A stretch of 64,000 nucleotides of DNA from Filosporella fistucella. Lineage: Eukaryota; Ascomycota; Leotiomycetes; Helotiales. Under the pieces are notes generated by a model. The model searched no databases and was not told the DNA's origin. It saw nothing but the letters and a program-made list of their open reading frames with translations. The stretch spans positions 310,001 through 374,000 of the forward strand of contig JAQJZZ010000013.1 in the NCBI GenBank assembly GCA_030077755.1, in the 5' to 3' direction. Both the position numbers and the translations under genes were made by a program. This document shows, piece by piece, positions 35,101-45,453 of the stretch; positions within the stretch are counted from its first letter, which is position 1; every line of letters starts with the position of its first letter.

Positions 35101-36803
35101 ACCAGGGCCTATCATTTGGTCAGTACGATGAATAATGCCAACAGGAACCATCACTCTCACCATTCTTGAAGCCACCAAGGTTATCGGCGTCCATAACGTA
35201 GACATATCCAGCCTTGCTTCCACTGATTGCAACACGTTTCACTCCACCCCCTGAAAATACATCAGGATCCAGTAGAGAGACACCGGATGAAGAGACATCC
35301 TTGTCACCTTGGTTCAATGTTACATAGTTGGCAGGAACAAAGAAATCTTCCTGTGTAATGATACCAGTGACAGGATCAACGCCCATGCAGACCATTGCTT
35401 GTCCAAGAGTACTGATGGGAACTTTGCCGCTTGCAGGTGGTCCTGCTGTTCCGCCCTAAATAATCGATATCAGTAGAGACTCAAGGCATAGTGTTTTTCT
35501 TGATGCAGAATAATCCATCCAACTTGCGTAAAGGTGACTGGGTGTGGGCCTTACCAAATCTCCAGCACTGTCACTGTTGCTAGGAAATGTGAGCACGTTT
35601 CTCCGAGGCACCTAGAGTAGAGACTTACCCAGTAGCAAAGTAAACTCGATTATTTTCTACATCGGTGGCGAGACCCATACCGGACTGCCAGATACCAGCT
35701 TTTCCTCCCTTTGCCGTTTTCCAGTCAGGTCCTTGAGCTGGGGCACCTGTATGTCATATCAGCGGTTGCCAATATAATGATGAGGAGAGCGTCTAAATTC
35801 CTTACCTGGCGCAGCTTCCATGGCATAGATGCTCGTCAAACCTTTACCTGGGGTCTTGCTCACTGCAACAAGCATACCAGTAAAATTCATGCTGTCGCAA
35901 TGACCACCAAAACCGGCAACTATGCTATCTCCAATCATCGTAAGGCCAGGTCTTTGCATGAGAGTGCCTCCAAGGAAGTATCGAGTCTTATCATTGACTG
36001 TTGGGCCAGTGACCGCAACAGGAAAACCCGACACGTCAGTGAGCTCTGGTAGCTGAAGAGCCCATAATTTGTACACGCCTAAACTTTCGTCAACATACAC
36101 GCGAGGGCAGGCATGGAGTGTGAAACTGACCTTCAAGAGTTCCTTGAGGGCCAGACTTGCCATTGATGTAACTCTTCGCATAGAAATACATGATACCAGT
36201 GGCAGGGTCAATATCTGCGAGTAGGCGATTAGCTGATGTCCTTGACCGTGGAGAAATACCTAAAAAATCGGGCACCGGTGCAGATTCTCATTGAGAACAA
36301 GATCTGGACTTAGAACAGCATCGTCGTAGCTTGGGTATGCTCACAGGGTGTTCCTGTAATTCCAACCTCGCCATCGTTGTTGCAATTTGCGTCTAGTGCA
36401 GAAAAAGGAGGATCAAGTGTCCTGCTTTTATACACAGCACTTGTGATACCATCCACCACCCTAACAATATTCATATCGGAAACAAGAATAACGAGTTCAT
36501 TCTTGAAACCATCCGGGGTATACACAAGTGGTGTCCCATAGAATGATTCTCCGGGGGTGTTGAAGTTGACGTTCTTCAGCTTGACCCAATTTGTCACTTG
36601 ATCGGGGCCAATATTGTGATTTGGCAAGTATCCTGATTGTGGGGGATCCTATCATACAGAACAATCAGCTTTAATGTTCTCATTCATTCTCAAGCCATGC
36701 CGGAAAGTTAAAAGCTTACCGCAGCCTGGGTTTCATCGGTAGGAGCATATGCATTGATAAGGAGCGGCAGGGCTATTAGCCCAAAGAATTTTGTCAACCA
36801 CAT
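32188..36803 (-). CDS. Secreted fusion of a PQQ-type beta-propeller and a multicopper oxidase
   Basis: ATG at 36803. Seventeen exons, by upper-lower coordinate: 36803-36720, 36648-36345, 36214-36131, 36078-35806, 35746-35629, 35579-35555, 35455-35161, 35108-35088, 35039-34961, 34908-34752, 34694-33906, 33847-33793, 33744-33251, 33204-33041, 32992-32908, 32857-32313, 32224-32188. All 16 introns have GT-AG ends and the coding total is 3609 nt (1202 residues). A signal peptide (1-~19) precedes a quinoprotein-like propeller (~30-540; GITGTPYIDPATG, GVYKLWALQLP, YVYVMDADNLGG, GSAIVWLADTTKG). A Pro and Ser/Lys/Thr linker (~547-645) leads to a cupredoxin-type oxidase with all four copper motifs: HFHG (709-712), WYHAH (751-755), HPFHLHGH (1057-1064) and HCHNEWH (1120-1126). 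The oxidase is closest in style to the Fet3-like ferroxidases but lacks their C-terminal membrane anchor. The obvious reading is oxidation of a substrate at the propeller and oxygen reduction at the copper cluster; PQQ binding is unproven. Confidence 0.88.
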
Positions 36804-38103
36804 CTTCCGAACCAAATCCCTAAAAGAATGAAGGGAACTAAATTATCTGTAAAGACTGAAAGTTTGTTGAACAGAGAACGAGGAGACATAAAGTTCAGAG
36901 GAGGGGATTGTTTATACATGTTCCAGAGCCAGTGATTGACCTCTCCAACCAGGCTGAACGTGGCACCAACCTTACTCATTGCAGAATTCAATCATAAGCT
37001 TGCCGTCATGCTCTGTGAGGGGCTTAAAAATATGATAAGGGGAGAGGTGTCCCGATGTGGTGGCTGAGAAGCAAGACATATTTAGGGGAAAAGCAGAATT
37101 GCTTTTTGTCGCCTCATTGAACAAGCACCTGATTGTGGAGCACCGCAGATTCTCGCTGGTGTCACAGCGAGCCTGCAGGAACAGCCGCATCTGAGTTAAG
37201 GAGATATTCTGATTCTGTTTGTGATATATTCCGAAGCGTGGAGATTTAAGCATGCAAGGTGCTATTTCGCGCACGACTTGTGCATATACGGTGTAGATCG
37301 CGTTCAATTACAGAAACCGATGGCTTGCATTGTCTTATTGTTGACTATACGGAGTAAAGTGAACCGAGACTGAGGAAATTACTTTATAAGACAGGGCGGT
37401 ATTGCCAATAGTCCCGACGTCTCGTTATACTTTTTGTCGTGATAAAGTTGTTTTTACGAAACCGGCTTTCTCCATGACCTGTGGAAATGCGCGGTCAGAA
37501 TTTCCGGGGTTGTGACTTTGTGCAATTTTATACCAGCTTTGTGCACCACTTATTTGAATTACAATCGTACACCACCCTCTTTCGAGATCGATGACCATGT
37601 GATCCTCTCGTGCAACCACTTCGTATAAAATTTAGCTGCGCTGGTCTAATGCATCTGTCGTGCTGCAGTTTTGTCCTCCAGCACAGTTACGAGAATGAAA
37701 ATATCCTCGGTTCACTTCTATCCGTCCAAATTCTCTGCCTAGAGGTGATGGGAGCATAGCTTCGACGGCACAGAGCAGACTAGAACACCGACTTACCTAG
37801 GCAGTCGAAGATTGGGAACAACTTTCCTTGGATGGAACTTGGCTTGGAGTTGTTGTCAGGTGTCTGGAATATCTTTTGCGCAGCCCTCCGCTTCATAATC
37901 AAGGTGACGAAACGCCATAAAGTTGGTCTGCCTTCCAAGTTCTGCCAGCGTGCTGGAGGCTCCGGTGAAGCAATATATCCCAATATGTACTGGGCACGAA
38001 CTTCCGGTTTATATATGACCGTCTCTCTACGCTTTAGACATTGATGGCTGGCAGTCTGTTGTTCGAGGCCGCTGCGAATCAGCATTGAGCTCCTTCGGAC
38101 ATC
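36804..38103. other. Intergenic upstream of the propeller-MCO gene
   Basis: About 1.3 kb. Minus-strand frames at 36794-36991, 36972-37307 and 37780-38085 lack family features and overlap the gene start or each other. It should contain the promoter of the fusion gene; no motif is strong enough to name. Confidence 0.4.
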
Positions 38104-39483
38104 TCAAAAATCACTCCTCAATACCTCATCTCCTTCAATCAATTCCCTCCCACCTGTCCCTGCCGATCGTCTCCATTTCAAAGGCCTCATACCAGTCACA
38201 AAAGCATCTTCTGATTCTTGCGACGGAATCGCCTCAGAAAACGAAGTATCCGGTGTAGGAAGTCCAGTCGCGAGTTTGGCGGGGGAGCCACGAGTTGTGG
38301 TTTGCTTCGATGGTCTTTCACTTGAGTTTCGCATTATCTCTCCGATTTGGCCAGGAATAAGCGATGTAAAGGTGAAGGATGTGCTTGGTGACAGGAGACC
38401 GAGACGCTTGACTGATGGACCGGTAGGAGAGTCTTCTCCGGCTGGAGGATTGAAATATGGTATTGGGTCTGTGTTTATCAGCTCATTTTGTACTGGCGCC
38501 AGTGCGCAGAAGGAGGTGTCTGGGGTGGGTAGAGACAGAGAGGCGATAGTATTCTTCCCACCTGGAGTTTGGGTTTGACGAGGCTCGACCATGAATTCGT
38601 CGGTATCTGTGTCCCCCTCTTCGTCGTCATCGTCGTCCAAGATAGATTCAAAGCCAGTGAAAGAGGTCTCTGGAGTCTGCTTTTCTTGGGGGGCTGCCAT
38701 GAATTCATCTGTATCTGTGTCCCCCTCTTCGTCGCTGTCGTCCAAGATTGGTTCAAACCCAAGGAAAGAAGTTTCCGGGGTCTGCAATTGCGGTCTATCC
38801 CTCACAAACTGCGTTAAAGTAACGTCCCTTATTTCCGCTCTATCAGCCGCTGGCTCACGTCTCCCACCAATCCGCTGCAAAAGCAGATTTCTCGTCTTCA
38901 CCAGATAAGCAACCTGATGTTTGCAATCATCAAGCGCAATATGTTTGATACCAATCTGTGGATCTCTAGTGAAATCCCTTCCAAGCACAGCGGCCAATTG
39001 CTTCACAAAAGTGCGAACACACATATCATTATAGAATTTCCATGGTTTGGTCATACCACACGCTTTGTAAGCACTTTGTATCCACACGTTATCAGCAACG
39101 GCACCATTACCCCATATCATGGGCTGTGAGCTTTCATTTGATCGATTATCGCGCTCAAGTTTCTCATAAGTGGTTTGGACGCTGCGTCTGATGAACTGAT
39201 TGAAGCGAAACAAGGCTTGTTCTAATGACACTTTTGAATTTTTGCTGGCTTCTAAAGTCGCTGGAATATTTGCCGCTACCCAGATGAGTGTTCGCTCGTC
39301 TGTCTGGAGCCCGGCGTCTACACAGGATTGATAGCTGATAGGAGTACTGATGGAGTTGAGTATAACACCAGTATCTATGTCGAAGTGAATTGCTGCGAGT
39401 TCTAATAGAATGGGGTTGGGATGTTCTACAGAGGTGCATTCAAGATCGAGCATAATGTTGGTGTTGGCGTCTTTTGGCGCCAT
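38104..39483 (-). CDS. DEDDh 3'-5' exonuclease (Rv2179c/DexA-like) with repeat-bearing acidic tail
   Basis: ATG at 39483 (MAPKDANTNI); single exon, 459 residues. Residues 8-190 form an RNase-T-fold exonuclease: IMLDLE (Asp13, Glu15), GNGAVADNVW (Asp131), an NDMCVRT block near 152-158, and HIALDDCKHQ (His181, Asp186). This layout, with the conserved W-x-NGA and PW-F-ND-CVRT segments, is that of the Rv2179c-like family known from bacteria and phages, including T4 DexA. The 270-residue tail is disordered and acidic. It carries five copies of the hexamer [TS]P-x-TSF and two copies of a ~29-residue block ending in EEGDTDTDEFM. All catalytic residues are present, so it should degrade RNA or DNA from the 3' end. 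Fungal partners of the tail are unknown. A bacterial or phage origin of the domain is possible but not shown here. Confidence 0.8.
   Translation of the reverse strand: MAPKDANTNIMLDLECTSVEHPNPILLELAAIHFDIDTGVILNSISTPISYQSCVDAGLQTDERTLIWVAANIPATLEASKNSKVSLEQALFRFNQFIRRSVQTTYEKLERDNRSNESSQPMIWGNGAVADNVWIQSAYKACGMTKPWKFYNDMCVRTFVKQLAAVLGRDFTRDPQIGIKHIALDDCKHQVAYLVKTRNLLLQRIGGRREPAADRAEIRDVTLTQFVRDRPQLQTPETSFLGFEPILDDSDEEGDTDTDEFMAAPQEKQTPETSFTGFESILDDDDDEEGDTDTDEFMVEPRQTQTPGGKNTIASLSLPTPDTSFCALAPVQNELINTDPIPYFNPPAGEDSPTGPSVKRLGLLSPSTSFTFTSLIPGQIGEIMRNSSERPSKQTTTRGSPAKLATGLPTPDTSFSEAIPSQESEDAFVTGMRPLKWRRSAGTGGRELIEGDEVLRSDF
38239..38781 (-). repeat. Five [TS]P-x-TSF motifs in the exonuclease tail
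   Basis: Copies at residues 235-240 and 270-275 (TPETSF), 320-325 and 410-415 (TPDTSF) and 365-370 (SPSTSF). The first two head a longer duplicated block, which includes GDTDTDEFM. The even spacing in an otherwise disordered tail suggests docking or phosphorylation sites (each has a Ser/Thr-Pro). Confidence 0.7.
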
Positions 39484-40206
39484 GATGTTTTCGAACGATA
39501 CGCTGAATGGGAGGTAGGGTATACAATTTCCAGCCTGCACCTTTGGAGTTGTTTTTTGCAGAAGAAAGACGAGATCGAAGGAGAGTATAGCGCAATAATG
39601 TCAAGACTTCAACAAAAAGAATCAAGTTTGTTACAAGTAGCTCTCGAAAAGTACAGTAATGGGGGATGTGAACGATAAGATAGTCCAAGTGAAACATGAG
39701 GGGATTCAAGGATGAGCGCTTAGATAGAGAGGCTAAGCTGCTTTGGACCAATGCCAATAAAGTATATGATGGAAATTATCCATTTCACCTGATACAAACC
39801 ACGATATTGCAAAGTCATATATCATATTTCCGGCTACTTGGATTTCTCTCCCGGTACTTTTGCTACAGCTCTCGTCTACAATTTAATCCAGGGACAATCA
39901 AGCAAGCCCCAAAGTCTTCCAACAGGCAAAAGTTGAGCGAATGATCATATTAGAAATAGAGCTACGTGCAACAACTCGTATCGACTTGCTCTAGATGTCG
40001 AAGTACAATTGCTATAGCAAGCCCTACACCACATTCAACATTCTTGGACAACCAGCCCAGGAGTTCGTATCAAGGTCACGTGCCATGCTCATCTTCGATG
40101 CCGAACAATTCCCTTCAGCACTCTCTTCTACGTTGGTTCTATAGTGGAGCTGATTAGACAAATTTGTTTCATTACTATTCATTATAAATCCACAAGAAGG
40201 TTCTCA
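39484..40206. other. Intergenic region
   Basis: About 720 bp between the exonuclease start and the end of the next minus-strand gene. It must contain the exonuclease promoter. Small frames are not gene-like. Confidence 0.4.
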
Positions 40207-40659
40207 CTACCCCAACTCAGCACTCCTTTGATTCTCACCTAGCTCATAACCCCTCCCTCTCCCATCCATCTCGTGAGAAGGCTCTACTACCGGGACAGAA
40301 CTATACAACTCTTGTCGGCCTTGCTTATTCTCTCCCATTATCATTGGGCCCCGTCCAGCCGGGTTTTCTTTTCTGTCGACGCATGAATAGGAGTATAAAA
40401 CCAGCAATAGCAGCCAGGCCAACGACTCCACCAACTATACCACCAGCAATGGCTCCCGTATTACTTGACTTTGGAGCCGGTGTAGGGGTTCCCGAGGCTG
40501 GATCTGTATTCGATGGTGTAGGCGAAGATGAAGTTACTCCACTCGCCTTGAAAATCGTCTCGAGCGCCGGATCATTCCAGCTCACACTCGCAGTAGGAAC
40601 ACCATTCGCATCGTATAAACTTTGCACCACAGGATTTCTGTCATACAGCTTCGCGCATC
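40207..40659 (-). pseudogene. Single-pass membrane protein, 3' part, with a 1-nt frameshift
   Basis: The minus frame gives CAKLYDRNPVV, a WNDPALE segment, a Ser/Thr/Pro linker and a clear Gly/Ala-rich membrane helix followed by RRQKRK, an arrangement common in fungal wall-sensor-like proteins. It stops at 40325. The next frame continues immediately with a typical cytoplasmic tail (ENKQGRQELYSSVPVVEP, ending in SAELG at 40207). The switch falls in a run of four C at about 40349-40352 on the plus strand, and one base less would join the two. A CAG acceptor near 40660 marks the exon start, but I could not resolve upstream exons or a signal peptide. Either a real frameshift or a base-count error. 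Confidence 0.5.
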
Positions 40660-40699
40660 TGGAATGCAGCGAATGAGGATGTCACTTATCAAGAATTGG

Positions 40700-43600
40700 C
40701 ACCTGGGGTAGGAAGAAGCAGAACTGGTTATAGAAAGATTCAGTTTTATGAGCACAAGCCAAGAGACAGACTGCTGTTTAGTAACTTTACTTCTGGGACG
40801 ACAACTGTTGTCTCAAGAAGTCGAGTAGTGCTGACCTCTCAGAGGCTATCAACTCCATTTTTCGAATTCCGCAACGTCTGTAAATACTTTGTTTTTCTCA
40901 TTTCTGTCAGATACTCCAATCTGCGATCGTGATTCACGACTGTTCCGCCGAAGTCGGTATTTCACATCGTGTTGGACGCTTCAGGAGCTTCTTGCTCCAC
41001 TAGAAAGTCGAGTGTGCTTCCAATAGGGTTAGAAGCTTAGTGGCAAGAAGGTATCGAAGCTCCATATCCACGAAACTATGGGAGGTTCCAAAACCCTGGA
41101 GGCTCTTTGTCCGTATTCAGTGTCGAAGAGCAATTGTTACGGGCGGCAAAACGAAAGACTAAAGCAGAAGAAGAGCAGGTCTACTGTTTCTTCGGACATT
41201 TCAATGTCTAGTGTATGCTCATATATGGAGAAACCAAGGAACTCGCATCACATCGGCTTCGCAAAGAATTTTCCACTAGGCACAAATTGAGTGGCACACT
41301 TCCCTTAGGATGCATTAGCCCTATCAAAAGGTCAACTCGAAGAAATTACACCGAAATGCCCATCTGCTTACAGATACGTCAGCAGCGATCAAGAGGCATT
41401 CGTGTTGGCTTAATCTCTTTGCAAAAGATCAAAGGTGCTTCGTCTCACAGGTTCTACATCACTGAAGACGTGCCTGTACCTTAATCTTGAAGGACTAAAA
41501 GTATTCATCCAGATTCGAAGGTCGCAGTTCCTCTCTTCTCCGGATGACTGCCGGATGCGCTTGTGAAAAGCTGACTCCAATTGTTCATATTTCTCTGGTG
41601 AATTTTCCGCACCAAATACTTGAACCTCATATTCCCGTAAAGAGGAAATCGCAGGTTACTATGATAAGAGGGGTATCAAGATGTGAAAGGCACCACTGAG
41701 TACCATTCAGTCTCATTTTCTTTAAGTTTGTTAACCAAATTGTTTTCATTTAGGGAAAGATGGCAATGAAGCCCGAGTGCGAACAGGTATCAGACCAATG
41801 TGCTGGACTAAGAACATCCATGAGGCTGTTGCATACAGAGTGGCTGATTACACTGGCCAACTAAACAAACTTACGAATACGTCGTTTCTGAATACCAATA
41901 GCGTAGATGATCAAAAATGCACCGTTCACTTCCACAAATGAATCACCTAAAATCACAAAACCTACCAAAGTTTCAAAACAAATTGAAGCCAACAAATCAC
42001 ACTTCGAAACCTCCCTCAAGCTTTTATTCGCGCAAAATCTGGGTCTCTCCGTAATCGCAGCATAGCCTGTGATACATCCCGAAAACTCAATCGCATCCCG
42101 AATCTCCCGTTATCCGCCGTCCCGCTCCCATCCACTTTACTTTAAGCTTTGCGCTTGATTGGCGAAATGGAGATGTGATGAGCTTACTCACAAAGCCTCA
42201 CAGCACGGGTTGTGCTTTCAAGGTTCAAATCGAAAGCGAGCGAGATGAGGATCCATTGATTCCATAACATAGGTACATGGGTACATGGAAGCATGCAAGG
42301 AAGCCTCTGATGATGCAAGGTGGGATTGTTGACGCAGTGTAGCGTATCCGTATGCGCTGAGTAATATGCTCGTACCACAAAACGCAAGCAGCCAGCGTAT
42401 TCGCAGCCAAAGTTTAAAGTTTTGGGAGTGGCTGGTGGAACACAGATTGCAGAGGTAAGCCGAATTACCCGAATAACACCGCAATTCTTGGGGGGGCTTA
42501 CTGATGCCGCGAAATCTCCGTGGCTGAGTTGCCGGGTTTGCTGACAATACATACGAGGATTCCAAACGAATTTTTGTCAGTCGTGGGTGAGATATATATT
42601 TCTTCGTTTCCGCTGCTGGACTTGATATCATGTCAGTTGTATTTTAATCGATACAAACTTTCTCTTGAAATTTATTAATTTTCACCTCGCTTTTCAACCA
42701 TTCTCAGTCTCAACAGGGTTTGGGAAGGATATATTTGGAAATGTCGACTCCACTACCCTACTACCTTATGTATTGTCCACTCGTTATGATTAGTAGTGCG
42801 TTCAAAGCACTGCATCGAATTGGACATTCCGAGAAGGCGATTAAGAAAATAACGTGATCTTGAATTGTTTAGATGAAGAGGGGTCTGGAAAGGTGGGAAG
42901 GATGGATACACTAGTACGAGATGGGAGATCAAATGGTCAATAATCCATTACTTCGTTGCGTTGGAACAAATACTGACTTTCTACAGACACCCCAGTCATC
43001 TCACAATATCAATGCATTGAATCAAAAATGGGGGGTTTATTTTGATGAAGCAGTGACAACCAACTAGCTCTACTCAACAGCAATTCGCTGTTGCGATGAA
43101 GCAAATAAGATGACAATCCACGACACCCAGCGCTACGATATCAAACATCCACCTTGACGCAAGAGCGTACAGTTCAGCTCTGCTTGGGAGCCTCTGGGAT
43201 TGGGAAATGGAAACGATGACTTCGAGATTTTGGCGTCTGGATTCGATATCAGATTATCAACATCCTGCTTAGAAATTCTACCACCATATGACGAACACCG
43301 ATCCTATCCAAACATCCATCAATCCACCTCATCCTCTCTCATCCTCACCATACTATCACCCTTTCGCCACCTCACATCTCCTCACCACCTCTCCCTCGTC
43401 CTCCTCCCTCCCACCTCCACCATGAACACAAGCAAAAAACGAGAATCAAACCCCCAACATCGGGCAACCTGTATACTAGACCCTTACTTTCAATAGAAGA
43501 GTAAGGTGTTCTTGGGAAGTCTTATATTGGGTGTGGATTCGAAGATGTTTTTGCTTTGGTTAGGTTGTGGGTGGATGGGATAGGGATAGGTATAGGAATG

Positions 43601-43962
43601 TGGGAAGAGAGGAAAGTGGAAGATCGGTATAAGATGAGGAGAGTGATGGAATAAGTGAGATTCGATGCATGGAGGTGTGGAGAAGTGTTGGATTTTGTGA
43701 TAAGTGGTTAGGGAAGAGGGTGAAGGATGGGAGTGTAGTAGAAAGCAGAGTAGATCGTGAAGTGGTGAGAGGTATTCAGGAGGAAGAGATAAGAAGCAAA
43801 TGTATTTTATTTTTATTTTTACCTAAAGTGTATATTTTGATTTCATCTTTGACTCATTTTATCACCCCTCAAAACACACCCAACAATTTTACCACCTCCC
43901 CCTCCCCCCCATATCCCAACGCAATACACACTCCAAACCAGCAGAGTCCCTCTCCCTTCCCT
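40700..43962. other. Long region without a resolved gene
   Basis: About 3.2 kb. It may hold upstream exons of the membrane protein: a hydrophobic leader-like frame (MELRYLLATKLLTLLEA) reads from 41065 on the minus strand but stops after 21 codons. Frames at 42184-42631 and 43200-43496 overlap others and are not family-like. A pyrimidine-rich plus strand lies at about 43310-43430 and again at 43870-43960. No RNA gene or mobile element recognised. Confidence 0.35.
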
Positions 43963-44771
43963 TTACAAAGCCAAAACCCCCATCGCCAAAGCCCCCACCA
44001 ACGCAACACTGCTAACTACACTAACCCTCCCAGCATTACTCCTCTTCACAACCTCTCTCCTCACTTTCTCCCCCACAGACTCACTCCCCTTAGCCTTAAA
44101 CCCCGCCTTCTTAGGATCTCCCTTCTCCACATTCGGGTCCTTAGTTCCTTTCTCTTCCGCCTTAGCGGTCTCTTTAACTTCTGCTGTTGCAGTCGCAGTC
44201 GCTGTCGCAGTTGCAGTCTCATTAGCAGCGGCAGTCTCATTCAAATTAACATTTTCTGCATTATTTAGTTCTGCTTCTGCCCCCGCGGTTTCGTTGGCGT
44301 TTACATCCGAGGAATTATCGAGATTGAGACCGAGATCGAGATTGTTTTCTCCGGACAGGAAGAGCGTTTCCAAGGCGATGAGTTGTTGGAGACAGACATT
44401 GCAGCCGCCGTTGAGCTGGAGCCCGAAGAGAGAGTTTACGGGCGAAGAGGTGAAGGAGGCAAGTTGGTTGAAGCAGGGGGAGCAGGATTGAGAGAAGGCT
44501 AGGAGGTCTGGAGAGAGGGCGAAGAGGGAGTTGGAGGTTTGGAGGTTGATTAGGTTGAGGGAGTTGGAGAACTGGGGTTTGTTAGTGGGTGGTCTTGAAT
44601 CTTGATATGAGTGAGGAGGGGGATGGGTGAGGAGAGGGAGGGAATGATTAGAGCTACGAAATAATAGAAAGATCCTCAAAGCACAAAGTAGCAAGTTAAA
44701 AAGAGAATACACACCGAATTAATCCCCGCGCTAAACTGCAACAGTTCCAACAAAAGCTGATTAGAAGCCAT
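43963..44771 (-). CDS. Ala/Thr/Glu-rich protein with a hydrophobic C-terminus
   Basis: ATG at 44771 (MASNQLLLELL). Exon 1 is 44771-44715, the intron 44714-44572 (143 bp, GTGTGT, CTAAC branch, CAG), exon 2 is 44571-43963, giving 221 residues. Residues 20-90 include a CSPC pair and a CNVC pair in a hydrophobic helical region. A disordered part follows, with NANETAGAEAE-like segments and an alternating Ala-Thr tract encoded by a short repeat. A basic stretch leads to a terminal hydrophobic segment (VVSSVALVGALAMGVLAL). That end looks like a GPI-anchor signal or a tail anchor, but the N-terminus is not a clear signal peptide. No family recognised. Confidence 0.65.
44183..44217 (-). repeat. Short tandem repeat encoding alternating Ala-Thr
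   Basis: An imperfect hexamer array (GCAGTC-like on the plus strand) within the Ala/Thr-rich gene. In-frame hexamers keep the Ala-Thr pattern when the copy number changes. Confidence 0.6.
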
Positions 44772-45453
44772 CTTAAATCTTAAATCTCAAAAGAATATAT
44801 AAATAAATCAAGCACAGCTCGTAAGAAGAATAAACCCTCTACTTTCCAGAAGCAGATTATAATTAAAAATTCCTTATCAAAAAAAGAAGAGAAGAACAAA
44901 ACCGAGAAATGATTCGAGATGGAACAGAAAGAAGAGAAAGAAAAAGAGACAAGGCGGGATGGAAAGAAGTAGTTAACATAAAAGCGACCAGGAAGATACA
45001 CGTGATACACAATGCATAATGTTCCCTCTCCCAAGAAAGAAACATAATGCTTACGGTACTACCATCACATTCCGCCAAAGCAAGCCTGAACTAAGGTATT
45101 GTAAGAGCCCGTCTGAAGCAAGATATGCCATCTGATACTCTGCCCCTAAACTCAGCTGTCAAAAGACACGGGATGAATGAGTGCCGGTCCAGGGGCAGCT
45201 CGGCAGGAAGAATAAGGGGAAGCGAGGGTGGTGATTGGCGGGGCGCAGGGGGAAGAAGTACGATCGACGGGTTCTTGAGGCAGGTAAGCTTAATGCGCGA
45301 CACGAACGCTGTGGAGGAGATGCCCCTCTGACATGTTGCTAGGGGAGGAATATTTGTCATTGCTTTGGGATTGGACGATGCTTATTTGTAGCGTTGATGC
45401 TTATTTGATGCTTGATTTGTTGCCAAGATCTGCCCATCTGATGGAGAGAGATG
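44772..45453. other. Intergenic region
   Basis: About 680 bp between the Ala/Thr-rich gene start and the epoxide hydrolase stop. The minus frame 45091-45360 has no family features. Nothing supported. Confidence 0.4.

Noticed and set aside
45091..45360. 89-codon minus-strand frame
   Set aside because: No signal, domain or splice context; composition is Pro/Ser/Arg as expected by chance, and the opposite frame is also open.
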